Of a stretch of DNA of 44,996 nt, positions 25,752 through 34,449 are shown piece by piece; within the stretch, counting starts at the first letter, position 1, and the number at the start of each line of letters is the position of its first letter. The DNA is from Crocosphaera chwakensis CCY0110. GTDB taxonomy: Bacteria > Cyanobacteriota > Cyanobacteriia > Cyanobacteriales > Microcystaceae. Location of the stretch: assembly GCF_000169335.1 (NCBI RefSeq), contig NZ_AAXW01000041.1, positions 1 to 44,996 of the forward strand. Reading direction: 5' to 3'. The translations under genes and the position numbers were made by a program. Below the pieces are notes generated by a model. That model had not been told where the DNA came from. It searched no databases and saw only the letters and a list, made by a program, of their open reading frames with translations.

Positions 25752-26774
25752 TCAAGAAGGGGATTGTCTTGAGTGCGTCTTCTCTTGGTGCGCGTTCCCT
25801 ATGTGCTTCGCAAGCACCGGGGTCGCACCGCTACATTCTGAATACGATTCAGAATTACGCACTCGCTTTTTATGATGACCATGAAAACGAATCCCTAAAA
25901 ATACATCATAGAGGAAATTCCAAAGGTTTTTTCCTTTTAATAATCCTAGAGATTGATCGCATCCTTTGGCATCTAATAACGGTTTAGTGGCATGATAAGC
26001 CGGTCTATATTTATACCAAGGAATGGAAGGCCATAAATGATGAACCAAGTGATAGTTTTGTCCAAAAATTAAGATGTTGAGAACTGCACTAGGATAAACC
26101 CTAGCATTTTTCCAGCGATCGCGTTCTTCAAATGGTCGATGGGGTAAATAATCAAAGAATAATCCTAAAGCTACTCCTACGACTAAAGCAGGAACAAACC
26201 AAAAATTCATCACATAGCCAATAAAACCGTAATGAATGCCTAGAAAAACAACCGTAAATAAAAATAATCTACTTAAAAACCATTCTAAAAGTTCGTATTT
26301 CTTCCAGAGACGACGTTTAAAAAAGAAAATTTCATGATAAAAAAAACGTGCTGCTATCATCCATAACGGTCCACCAGTAGAAACAAAATGATCCGGATCA
26401 TTATCAGGATCATTGACATTCGCATGATGTTGTAGATGAACCCTTGTGAACACAGGGAACGCAAAGCCTAGCATTAAAGCACTTCCGTGACCTAAAATAG
26501 AATTTATAATACGATTACGGTGGGCAGCATTATGAGAGGCATCATGAATCACTGTACCTGATAAATGTAGGGCAAGAACACTACAAACAAAACAAATCAA
26601 GTCAGGCCACTCCCATAACCAATAACCGCAAATCGAACAACCAATGAGGGATAAAGCGGTAAAAAACATCACCACGTTGGGGTTAAACCCGCCTGGGGGT
26701 TTAAGAAACTCTCTAGGGACTGTTTGCAGCGTTTGTGCCGACTGCATTGCTGTTTCTTGCTCCTTTATCGACAT
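25752..26774 (-). CDS. crtR: Beta-carotene hydroxylase CrtR with an element-derived C-terminal tail
   Basis: 340 residues. Membrane di-iron hydroxylase of the fatty-acid desaturase type with His boxes HDASHNAAH, HLQHHANVNDPDNDPDH and HLVHHLWP, and several membrane spans. It makes zeaxanthin from beta-carotene and adds hydroxyls to myxoxanthophyll precursors. The normal family end is near FLGIRFHGHHKK. Here ~35 further residues (starting RVRNSESYSECSG) are encoded by a palindromic element (25771-25864) and the bases beyond it. Synechocystis CrtR is about 312 residues, in line with an extension. The tail is probably cytosolic and dispensable. Confidence 0.93.
   Translation of the reverse strand: MSIKEQETAMQSAQTLQTVPREFLKPPGGFNPNVVMFFTALSLIGCSICGYWLWEWPDLICFVCSVLALHLSGTVIHDASHNAAHRNRIINSILGHGSALMLGFAFPVFTRVHLQHHANVNDPDNDPDHFVSTGGPLWMIAARFFYHEIFFFKRRLWKKYELLEWFLSRLFLFTVVFLGIHYGFIGYVMNFWFVPALVVGVALGLFFDYLPHRPFEERDRWKNARVYPSAVLNILIFGQNYHLVHHLWPSIPWYKYRPAYHATKPLLDAKGCDQSLGLLKGKNLWNFLYDVFLGIRFHGHHKKRVRNSESYSECSGATPVLAKHIGNAHQEKTHSRQSPS
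25771..25864. repeat. Nested palindromic element overlapping the 3' end of crtR
   Basis: GAGTGCGT (25771-25778) and ACGCACTC (25857-25864) form the outer arms. Inside lie GGTGCG/CGCACC around the hairpin GTGCTTCGCAAGCAC (25803-25817), and ATTCTGAAT-ACG-ATTCAGAAT (25835-25855). GC content is well above the flanks. It looks like a non-autonomous repeat inserted at the end of crtR. Confidence 0.7.
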
Positions 26775-27047
26775 TATGATTAATCTTTGAGTAGTTTACA
26801 CGATAATAGAAATTTAATAAAGATTTGTAACATTATCTCATCTTATGTAATGATTAAGGTTAAATTACGAAAACTCAAGCTTAAAGTGTAGTTCATTAGT
26901 TCAGATAGAAGACGTATTAAATTAAGAATAGTTCAAATATGAGACACTTTAAGAATAAAACATAAGTATTTTAATGATTTCTAATAAGGCAGCTTTAACA
27001 TAAATAAAACGTTAAAATTAAATAAAAGGTCAAAAGATTCAATAAGC

Positions 27048-28430
27048 ATGAGTAATCAATTTTCTTGGAGTCAAAATTGGTATCCTATCAGTCCGTTAAG
27101 TTATCTTGATGCGTCTGTTCCCACTCCTGTTACCGTCTTGGGTAAAAAGTTGGTTATTTGGCAGAATAAAAAGCAACAGTGGGTTGTGATGGACGATCAA
27201 TGTCCCCATAAGTTAGCACAACTTTCTTTAGGAAGAATAGAGGATGATGGAACCTTAATGTGTCGACATCATGGATGGTGTTTTAATGCGGAAGGAAACT
27301 GTACAAAAATTCCTATGTTAGAAGAAGAAGCTAGAAAAACCGCTTGTAATAGTTCCCGTTCACAAGTGACAGTTTATCCGACACAAGTTAAACAAGGATT
27401 ATTGTGGGTTTGGCCCGATGATAAAACAACAGCATTTGAAGATTGTCAGTTAAAAGAACCAGCAATTATTCCTGAGTGTGGTTTAGATGTTACCGCTACA
27501 GATTGGCATTTATTAGAGGTTCCTGTGGGTTATATTGTCTCAGTAGAAAGTAGTTTTGATCCCTCCCATGCTCAATTTCTTCATGAAGGTTTAGCAGGGT
27601 TTGCTCCTGAAAAAGCTATACCGATAACCTCTTTTAAGACAGTGGGAGAAATATCAGCAGAATCAGGATTTACTTTAAAACATAGTGGTTACAATATTTT
27701 TAACAAGGATATGGAAGCAACAAGACAATTTAATCCTCCTTGTTGTAACACGACAATTTACCGTTATCCTAATGGAAATATGATGTTAGCGCAACTTTAT
27801 TTTATTCCTACTGAACCTGGTCGATGTCGTTATATTAGTAAGTTTATTACTAGCATGAACTTTTCACAAAATAACTTTATCTTAGATCGACTACCTCAAA
27901 AATTAAAAACAGGATTTCAACATTTATCAACTTATCAATTAAGTGACCAAGATTTAATGGTTATGCACGCTCAAGAAACCTTACAAGCTAGTTTAGAAAA
28001 ACCTTGGCACAAAAGCTATTTTTTACCAGCAAAAGCTGATATTGGAATTATTACCTTTCGTCAATGGTTAGATCAGTTTGCAGGAGGCAAACCAGCTTGG
28101 AAAAATGTTCAAGAAAAATTGTATCAACCCCTGACAGAAGAACAATTATATGAGCGTTGGCATCGACACACAAAATATTGTCCTAGTTGTCGAGCTAGTG
28201 TAGATTTTTTAGGAAAAGTTGAAACCTATTCTCGTTATTCAATCATTATTTTTTCGGTTTTAACTTTACTTTTATTGCTTCTACCAATCTCAAGTAAACT
28301 AGCAATTTTATCAACAATTATTGCTATTGTCAGTGTTTTATTTTCATTCTTCTCAGATCATTTACATCATGGTTTTATGAGTGGTTTACCGAAACATGGA
28401 CTACCGATTAGAAAACTATATGATCGGTAA
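27048..28430 (+). CDS. Rieske non-heme iron oxygenase of the PaO/Tic55/PTC52 type
   Basis: 460 residues. Rieske ligands are Cys52-x-His54 (CPHKLAQ) and Cys72-x2-His75 (CRHHGW). The mononuclear iron site is FDPSHAQFLHEG (Asp-x2-His-x4-His). The C-terminal part has CPSC (~381-384), which fits the conserved CxxC of pheophorbide a oxygenase relatives, and two membrane helices (~395-440). Relatives act on chlorophyll breakdown products or other tetrapyrroles at membranes; the substrate here is not known. The oxygenase needs electrons from a ferredoxin, and one is encoded 4.5 kb downstream in the same direction. Confidence 0.85.
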   Translation: MSNQFSWSQNWYPISPLSYLDASVPTPVTVLGKKLVIWQNKKQQWVVMDDQCPHKLAQLSLGRIEDDGTLMCRHHGWCFNAEGNCTKIPMLEEEARKTACNSSRSQVTVYPTQVKQGLLWVWPDDKTTAFEDCQLKEPAIIPECGLDVTATDWHLLEVPVGYIVSVESSFDPSHAQFLHEGLAGFAPEKAIPITSFKTVGEISAESGFTLKHSGYNIFNKDMEATRQFNPPCCNTTIYRYPNGNMMLAQLYFIPTEPGRCRYISKFITSMNFSQNNFILDRLPQKLKTGFQHLSTYQLSDQDLMVMHAQETLQASLEKPWHKSYFLPAKADIGIITFRQWLDQFAGGKPAWKNVQEKLYQPLTEEQLYERWHRHTKYCPSCRASVDFLGKVETYSRYSIIIFSVLTLLLLLLPISSKLAILSTIIAIVSVLFSFFSDHLHHGFMSGLPKHGLPIRKLYDR

Positions 28431-28500
28431 CTAGCAGTTAGTTAATCGAACTGCTTGCTATAATTAACAATCCTTACCTTTAAAGAGTGATACTATTAAC

Positions 28501-28956
28501 ATGGGTCAAATATGGCGATATATAAAGGCCGTAATGGGGATTATTTTCCGTCATCCCATTACAGGTACTACTATTATCCCGGTACTTCCTGATGGTCGTA
28601 TTGTTTTAATTCAACGAAAAGATACGGGAAAATGGGGACTACCAGGGGGTATTGTTGACTGGGGAGAAGACATTTTAACTACAGCTAAGCGAGAATTAAA
28701 AGAAGAAACAGGGTTAGATTTCTTAAATGTTGGTCGTTTAGTGGGGGTTTATTCTTCAATGGATCGTGACCCAAGAATCCACTCAATTTCTATTTTAATT
28801 GAAGCAGAAGTTACAGGGGATTTTGCTGTAGAAGATACCCTCGAAGTCATAGGAATTGAAGCATTTTCTGTCGATAACTTACCATTAGGTAATCTTTCCC
28901 ATGATCATGATCGCCAATTAAAGGATTATTTACAAGGGTTAACAGTGTTAGCTTAA
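28501..28956 (+). CDS. Nudix hydrolase
   Basis: 151 residues. The Nudix box is intact: GGIVDWGEDILTTAKRELKEETGL with the metal-binding REL-x-EE-x-G. The N-terminal segment includes TTIIPVLPDGRIVLIQRKDTGKWGLPGG, typical of house-cleaning (d)NTP or nucleotide-sugar hydrolases. Substrate cannot be told. It sits between the Rieske oxygenase and the intron-split monooxygenase, 70 nt after the former, and may be in the same transcript. Confidence 0.88.
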   Translation: MGQIWRYIKAVMGIIFRHPITGTTIIPVLPDGRIVLIQRKDTGKWGLPGGIVDWGEDILTTAKRELKEETGLDFLNVGRLVGVYSSMDRDPRIHSISILIEAEVTGDFAVEDTLEVIGIEAFSVDNLPLGNLSHDHDRQLKDYLQGLTVLA

Positions 28957-29071
28957 TGATTCAAATATGGATACTTTAGTTAAAGTGGTTAGTTTAGGTG
29001 TTATAAGTATTTTGATAGCGTTTACTTTAACTCTTTTTTGAGTTTAAAAAATATTTCAATTAATATTATCT

Positions 29072-29471
29072 ATGATGAGTTACCTTGACAAAAAAAATGT
29101 GGTCATTATTGGGGGAGGACCCACTGGGTTAGGCACTGCTTTAATGTTAGCAAAAAGAGGGTGGAAAGAGATTATAGTCATTGAAAAAAGACCCTCTGCT
29201 GATTATTATGAACCAGATAAATCCTTTAACTATCAAATTGATGGTCGAGGACAAAAATTAACAGATTTATTAAACCTTACTGATCAACTCGCGGATTTAA
29301 GTGTTCCTAACACAGATTTTTATTTAACACTCATTAAATCAGATGGAACACGAAAAGTAACAAAACTTCCTATCGTTGATCCTGAAAGAAAAACCGCCTA
29401 CTGGTTACCGAGAGCTTCTTTTGTTAAATTATTATCTGAAGAAATTGAAAAAAAGTGGCAAGACTCTATTC
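29072..29471 (+). CDS. FAD-dependent monooxygenase, exon 1 (interrupted by group II intron)
   Basis: First 133 codons plus one base. The dinucleotide-binding motif is VVIIGGGPTGLGTALMLAKRG with Glu-Lys-Arg at the end of strand 2 (IEKRPSA), as in kynurenine 3-monooxygenase-like flavoproteins. The frame runs 11 nt into the intron and stops at 29482 if unspliced, giving a useless 136-residue product. Joined to 31902-32953 it makes 483 residues. Start may be the second ATG (29075). In normal form these enzymes hydroxylate aromatic or isoprenoid substrates with NAD(P)H and O2. Confidence 0.85.
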
Positions 29472-30098
29472 GTGCGATGTAGCAAGCTATGTGTTAGCAG
29501 CTTAGGATAAGCTGCACAATGAGCGGAGAGCCGTCTCTCCCAGTGGATTCTGTCCCATTGTCCCCACGTAAAAGAACTCTAAAAAAGAGTTTGGTCACGC
29601 TAAGAGTAAGTAATGAAATTAGTGGAATGCAGACCACGAAAGTATTCAAATCTAGAAGCCTAATCTAGATAAGAGCTAGGGGAAGTAAGGAAGGGTTAAT
29701 GAAAATGAATCATCGATGAGGCTTCGTCATGCTTGAAGAAGTGAAATAAGGCTGATACACTTCAACCAAAAGGTTAGTAGATAGGTTATATGGTCGAATC
29801 GTCCATATAACGACAGAACAAAGGCTCTACCGAAGTATAGATGAAACCCGACACCTTAACGAATCTCAACACATGGAACTACAGAAACCCCTATAGATTC
29901 TTAGGAAAACTGGTCGAAATCCTAAGTAGGTTAATCGCAAGAGAGACGGAATCATCTAGAGGGAAAGGGATGTCTGAGAAAGCGAATGCCCTGGGTAATG
30001 CCAGGAATAGAGGTTCAAAATTTGCCTTACATCGAAAGATGGCAGACTTCAGACAGGTTTTCAACGATAAATCAAAGTAATAAGGAACTGAAACTTAA

Positions 30099-31826
30099 GT
30101 GAAAGATAGAGTCCAACAGGACATCGGAGCTAAAGAGACTTTAAGAGAATGGTCAGACATCGACTGGAAGACCGTGATTAAAAAAGTTAAGAACCTGAGA
30201 CAGAGAATTTATCGTGCGACACAAGAAAAACAATGGAACAAGGTTAGAAGCCTACAGAAATTGTTAATCCGTTGTCACTCCAACCTGCTACTGTCAGTGC
30301 AAAGAGTAACACAAACTAATCAGGGGAAACGCACACCAGGCGTAGATGGTAAATTAATTAAGACCCCCCAAGATAGAGTGAAATTAGTTAATCAATGGGA
30401 AAAATACAAGCCCTGGAAGGTAAAACCAGCCAAAAGGATTTACATCCCAAAAGCCAATGGTAAAAACCGACCATTGGGAATACCAACCATTGATGACCGC
30501 ATAGCACAGGCAGTAATCAAAAATGCTCTAGAACCCAGTTGGGAAGCTCGATTTGAGCAAAACAGCTATGGATTTCGACCAGGAAGAAGCTGTCACGATG
30601 CCATAGAACAATGTTTCGCCAGATTACAAAATAATCGCGACACATGGGTATTGGACGCTGATATCAGGGGAGCATTTGACAACATTAGCCATAAATCTAT
30701 ACTTAAAAAACTAGGACAAGTACCTGGTAGAAAGTTAATCAAACAATGGCTAAAAGCAGGATATATCGAAACAAACGTTTTCCACAAGACAGAAAGCGGA
30801 ACTCCGCAAGGTGGGATAATTTCACCCCTATTAGCCAACATCGCGTTAGATGGAATGGACGACTGGCTAGGTAATTTTCAAAAAACTAAGTTTGGCAAAA
30901 TATACCAATACGGCAAAAAGAAAGTCCATAGCAAACACAAATATAGGAAGTATGGATTTATCCGCTATGCAGATGATTTCCTAATCACCGCAGAGTCAAA
31001 GGAAGACATTGAGGAGATATTACCAAAAGTAATAGAATGGTTAGCTGAAAGAGGGTTACAACTCAATCAAGAGAAGACCCAAATAAAACATATCTCAGAA
31101 GGGATTAACTTTCTAGGATTCAACATTAGGCAATACCAAGGAAAATGTCTGATTAAACCTCAAAAAGAGAAGTTAAGAGAAAAGTTACGAGAAATAAAAT
31201 CGTGGCTATATGAACATCCCAATCTAAAACCAGGGGCGGTCATAAAGGTTCTTAATCCAATCTTAAGAGGATGGGCAAACTATTACAAACACGGAGTGAG
31301 TAGCCGTTCATTCAACTACTTCGACCATAGGATGGTTAAAATGCTTATCAAATGGGCTAAGAAAAGACATCCAAACAAAGGAAGTGAATGGGTTGTCCCA
31401 AGATACTTTGGAAGAATCAAGGGCGATCACTGGGTATTTAAAGCCATATCCCAAGACAGAAAAGGGAATAAAAAGGTGGAATACATATATAAAATGGCAT
31501 CCACTAAAATAACTCGCCATGTCAAAGTCAAGGGAAAGGCATCACCCGATGACCCCACCTTACAGAACTACTGGGATAAAAGGCGAACTGGGTATGGTAA
31601 AACATATTTCGCCAGAGGTTCCAAGCTATACAAAATAGCAGAAAACCAAAAGTGGCAATGTCCAGTATGCGGTGAACATCTTTTCAACGGAGAAAAATTC
31701 GACACTCACCACAAGATAGAAGTAATGGAAGGTGGAAATGATGAGATAGAAAATCTCATACACTTACACAAAAAATGCCATTTACACATCCACAGTGAGA
31801 AGAAGAAAGTGTCCAAGAAAGCTTGA
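30099..31826 (+). CDS. ltrA: Group II intron reverse transcriptase/maturase with HNH endonuclease
   Basis: 575 residues. RT blocks: RPLGIPTIDDRIAQ, YGFRPGRSCHDAI, DADIRGAFDNI, TPQGGIISPLLANI, and the active site RYADDFLI. Domain X (maturase) follows with ILRGWANYYKHG. The C-terminus has a zinc-bound HNH nuclease: CPVCGEHLFNGEKFDTHHKIE ... LHKKCHLHIH. All parts look intact, so mobility by target-primed reverse transcription and protein-assisted splicing are plausible. GTG start with TAAGGAA about 13 nt upstream. The TGA stop overlaps the first two bases of domain V, so domain IV has almost no 3' arm. Confidence 0.95.
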   Translation: MKDRVQQDIGAKETLREWSDIDWKTVIKKVKNLRQRIYRATQEKQWNKVRSLQKLLIRCHSNLLLSVQRVTQTNQGKRTPGVDGKLIKTPQDRVKLVNQWEKYKPWKVKPAKRIYIPKANGKNRPLGIPTIDDRIAQAVIKNALEPSWEARFEQNSYGFRPGRSCHDAIEQCFARLQNNRDTWVLDADIRGAFDNISHKSILKKLGQVPGRKLIKQWLKAGYIETNVFHKTESGTPQGGIISPLLANIALDGMDDWLGNFQKTKFGKIYQYGKKKVHSKHKYRKYGFIRYADDFLITAESKEDIEEILPKVIEWLAERGLQLNQEKTQIKHISEGINFLGFNIRQYQGKCLIKPQKEKLREKLREIKSWLYEHPNLKPGAVIKVLNPILRGWANYYKHGVSSRSFNYFDHRMVKMLIKWAKKRHPNKGSEWVVPRYFGRIKGDHWVFKAISQDRKGNKKVEYIYKMASTKITRHVKVKGKASPDDPTLQNYWDKRRTGYGKTYFARGSKLYKIAENQKWQCPVCGEHLFNGEKFDTHHKIEVMEGGNDEIENLIHLHKKCHLHIHSEKKKVSKKA

Positions 31827-31901
31827 GCCGTATGAGGCGACGAGTTTCAAGTACGGTTCTTAGGGGAAAGGAGTATGGTGACATATCTCCTTTTACCCGA
31901 C
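31825..31901 (+). ncRNA. Group II intron domains V and VI
   Basis: Domain V: GAGCCGT (31825-31831) pairs with ACGGTTC (31853-31859), with the AGC catalytic triad in place. Domain VI: the stem GGGGAAAGGAG/CTCCTTTT plus CCC leaves A31895 bulged as branch point. The 3' splice site after 31901 puts the bulge at position -7. Confidence 0.88.
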
Positions 31902-32953
31902 AAGTTTTATTTAATACTAATTGTCTTGAAATTAAAGTAAGTGAAGATCAGTTAAAAGTTATCGCTCAAACTCAAGATAATCAAAAACTAATCTTGATTC
32001 CAACCTTGTTAGTTGGTGGTGATGGATTAAATTCAATTGTTCGTAAAACTCTCCATGAAACAGAAGAGAAATCTAATTCATTTGTAATGCAAATGTTTCC
32101 TTCTCCTAGTTCTGGACTTAAGTACAAAGTGCTTACTTTACCGCCTCAATTTCCCTTATCAGAAGAAAAAAACGATCTAACTAAATCTACAATGGCTTAT
32201 GCTATTCGCTCTTTTTTTAAAGAAAAAAAGAAAGCAATTTCTTTAGGCTTATTACCCTTCAAAAATCCTAACCAACCTAGAACTGCTAATATTATTACTT
32301 ATCCCAATCATCAAATTTGGCAATTAAAAACATCAGAAGAAGTCAAACAATTCTTAAAAGTAGCTTTTCCTCAAATTCCTTTAGAAAAGATTGTTTCTGA
32401 TAAAGAAATAGCAAGATTTACCTATAGTGAAGGGGGAAATTTTCCCATTCCTCAATTTTGTTCAGGAGTCTATAAAATTTGGGGAGAACCCGACAAAAGT
32501 AAAGGAATAGCTGTTATCTTATTAGGAGATGCTGTCCATTGTTTTCCCCCTGATATTGGACAAGGGGTTAATTCTGCTTTAGAAGATGTTTATATCTTGC
32601 AAGAAATATTAGAGAAAACTAAAGATAATCTGTCTGAGACACTTCCAATTTATCAAAACCGACGACAAGATGATATTAAAGCGTTAATTCGTTTAGTTCA
32701 GATTAGTTATCCCTGGCAATATAATCAAGATCCTTTACAAAAAAAGTTATGGAGTATCAACTTCTTTATTCGTTTATTATTGAGTCGTTTTTTGCCTTTT
32801 CTATTTAGTCCTCATTCCTTTGTTCTCATTCAAAATCATGAGTTATCTTATTCAGAGATTCTTGCTAAAAGTAACAGAACAATAAAAATTTTATTGGGTA
32901 CTGTTGTTTTAGGCGTTATCTTAATTTTATTTTTTATTGTAATGTATAATTAA
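31902..32953 (+). CDS. FAD-dependent monooxygenase, exon 2
   Basis: Codes for the last 350 residues after splicing; the junction codon C|AA gives Gln in DSIQVLFNTN. It carries LLVGGDGLNSIVRK (DG motif) and LLGDAVHCFPPDIGQGVNSALED (second FAD motif, GD). One C-terminal membrane helix (LGTVVLGVILILFFIVMYN) anchors it, as in kynurenine 3-monooxygenase relatives. The longer open frame beginning at 31823 only reads through intron domains V-VI and is not a separate gene. The ferredoxin gene starts 27 nt downstream. True substrate unknown. Confidence 0.85.
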
Positions 32954-32980
32954 AGGAAAATTTTTATCATTGGTGATTGT

Positions 32981-33316
32981 ATGTTTAAAATTACTGCACA
33001 GGGAAAAACCCTTACTTGTCATCAAGGAGAAAATTTACGCCGTGTTCTTCTTAAAAATAATATTGATCTTTATAATGGTCAAGCAAAAATTATCAATTGT
33101 CGGGGAATTGGAACCTGTGGAACTTGTGCCTTAGAAATAGAAGGGTTAGTCTCCGAAGCTAACTGGAAAGATAAAGCAAGACGTTCTCTACCTCCCCATT
33201 CTTTAGAAAAAAATCGTCGTTTAGCTTGTCAAACTAAAGTGTATGGAGATTTAAAATTAACTAAATACGATGGGTTTTGGGGACAAGGTGATAACGTGAT
33301 TTGGACGGCTGAATAA
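32981..33316 (+). CDS. [2Fe-2S] ferredoxin
   Basis: 111 residues. Cluster ligands Cys40, Cys46, Cys49 (CRGIGTCGTC) and Cys83 (RRLACQTKV). The C-x5-C-x2-C spacing differs from the plant-type C-x4-C-x2-C of photosynthetic PetF and is like that of adrenodoxin/Isc-type and some chloroplast-like ferredoxins. Basic patches (KDKARRSLPPH, EKNRR) are unusual for an acidic photosynthetic ferredoxin. It immediately follows the monooxygenase gene, so it may serve it or the Rieske oxygenase upstream (inference). Confidence 0.88.
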   Translation: MFKITAQGKTLTCHQGENLRRVLLKNNIDLYNGQAKIINCRGIGTCGTCALEIEGLVSEANWKDKARRSLPPHSLEKNRRLACQTKVYGDLKLTKYDGFWGQGDNVIWTAE

Positions 33317-33353
33317 ATCAAATTTTTTCGCTCCCATTTTTACAGTGATCGCC
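33316..33353 (-). repeat. 38-bp fragment resembling the gor coding sequence
   Basis: Matches 35601-35638, inside gor, at 34 of 38 positions in the same orientation. In gor this part encodes AIAVKMGAKKSDFD. It begins at the last base of the ferredoxin stop codon. A remnant of a duplicated gor-family gene is the simplest reading. Confidence 0.6.
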
Positions 33354-33462
33354 CCAAACAATCAGTGCAGAGCAACTAAAAGAAACCCTGCAAAAATGGT
33401 TTGGAAAAATACTGAACTTCGGTTAATTCTGTTAGATATATGATAGATGTTCTATATAAAAA

Positions 33463-33972
33463 CTAACGACGTAACCATTTAGATGCTACAGCACCTAACG
33501 CTGCACCCACTAAAGGGTTACTCAAGAATTTAATTAATGCAGGTTGATCAGCCATAACGTCTTGAAAGATATCAGGATGAGAATGATAGGCAAAGCTGGC
33601 TAACTTACTGACATCATCAGCATTCATGCGACTAGCATGGTGAGTCGACAAACTTAATTGTTTTTCTAAGTCTTTTTCACTTAATCCTCTTTTTTTGAGA
33701 TGCTTGAAAAACTCTCTGGCTACATCATCTCGTTCGTTTGGTTTAATTTGAGCGATCGCTTTTTGTAATTCTGGTTCCATTTGTTGTGGAGAAACCTTAT
33801 CATGATCGAAGGCACGACGAAAAAGACCATGTCTTTCTTCTCGACTCGAACGATTAGCAAAATCGTCAAAATTATCATAATTTTCTTCGACAGGGGAACT
33901 ATTGAGAGATTCAACGTTGCCACCAGCAAGGTCGCTCATTATTTGTTTTTTGTATCTGTCACTACTAGACAT
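33463..33972 (-). CDS. Unknown cyanobacterial protein with C-terminal glycine-zipper-like segment
   Basis: 169 residues, hydrophilic and charged up to ~145, ending LSNPLVGAALGAVASKWLRR, a short alanine/glycine-rich amphipathic or membrane-touching helix. Helical blocks PELQKAIAQIKPNERDDVAREFFKHLKKRGLSEKDLEKQLSLS suggest a small helical domain. No catalytic motif seen. It may form an operon with the lipoprotein gene upstream on the same strand (42 nt gap). Family not recognised. Confidence 0.65.
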   Translation of the reverse strand: MSSSDRYKKQIMSDLAGGNVESLNSSPVEENYDNFDDFANRSSREERHGLFRRAFDHDKVSPQQMEPELQKAIAQIKPNERDDVAREFFKHLKKRGLSEKDLEKQLSLSTHHASRMNADDVSKLASFAYHSHPDIFQDVMADQPALIKFLSNPLVGAALGAVASKWLRR

Positions 33973-34014
33973 ATTTAGTCTTTACTCCTGTTCTTAATTT
34001 AGTATTGATTGAAT

Positions 34015-34449
34015 CTAAGCTTGATACTCTATCTGGTTAGACTGAATATCATACTTACTGGTCAAAATTCTTTCCTTATCTGGGGCATATATCAAGATTG
34101 TTAAATCCTGATTGGGAAAATTTTTATGAAAACCCATTGTTAGGGATTTAGCCAAAGTTTTTACTTCTGTTGGTTTGACTTGTTCGGAGATAACTACGCC
34201 TAGCTTATTGTTGTCGCGTACGTAAGCATCTTTAATCAATCCTTGGCTGGTATTAACGACCCAATCACCAAATTTTTGACCTGCCATACTATTTCCCCTT
34301 TCTAATTGGGTGTAAGCTTCAGTTCTATCTGAAGTATAATTAGAAATTTTTGTAGGGGTATTTGATGAACAAGCAGTGGTAGTTACTATCAACAAAATCA
34401 ATAAAGTGGTGGCTAGAAAGCGACGAATCTGAATAAAATTAATTGCCAT
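34015..34449 (-). CDS. Putative lipoprotein
   Basis: 144 residues. The N-terminus has Arg-Arg, a hydrophobic core and TTTAC-SSN, where Cys27 would be lipidated. The -3 residue is Thr rather than Leu, so the lipobox is imperfect. The mature domain (GQKFGDWVVNTSQGLIKDAYVRDNNKLGVVISEQV, then FPNQDLTILIYAPDKERILTSKYD) looks like a small alpha/beta fold. No function recognised. It lies 42 nt upstream of the preceding entry's gene and probably shares its transcript. Confidence 0.65.
   Translation of the reverse strand: MAINFIQIRRFLATTLLILLIVTTTACSSNTPTKISNYTSDRTEAYTQLERGNSMAGQKFGDWVVNTSQGLIKDAYVRDNNKLGVVISEQVKPTEVKTLAKSLTMGFHKNFPNQDLTILIYAPDKERILTSKYDIQSNQIEYQA

Larger units (their letters stand above)
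29472..31901 (+). mobile_element. Group II intron, full length, encoding RT-maturase-HNH protein
   Basis: 2430 bp. The 5' end GTGCGATG matches the GUGYG consensus. Domain V is at 31825-31859 and domain VI at ~31861-31901. A bulged A (31895) lies 7 nt from the 3' end, which closes with GAC (AY rule). The 5' ~600 nt is structured, and its early part resembles introns of the Thermosynechococcus TeI3c/TeI4 kind (recollection). The intron is in sense orientation within the monooxygenase gene. Removing exactly 29472-31901 restores the frame (400 + 1052 = 1452 nt). Confidence 0.92.

Noticed and set aside
30005..30010. GAATAG as EBS1 pairing with exon end CTATTC
   Set aside because: Perfect 6-nt complement, but it lies over 530 nt into the intron, just before the maturase gene, and a match of this length has a fair chance of arising at random.
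29841..30080. 79-codon ORF inside the 5' part of the intron
   Set aside because: It lies within the structured intron RNA before the maturase gene, lacks a protein-like composition match and a good ribosome site, and is best explained as intron sequence.
31823..31901. TTG-started N-terminal extension of the monooxygenase second half
   Set aside because: These codons are intron domains V and VI, not exon; using them would ignore the splice signals.
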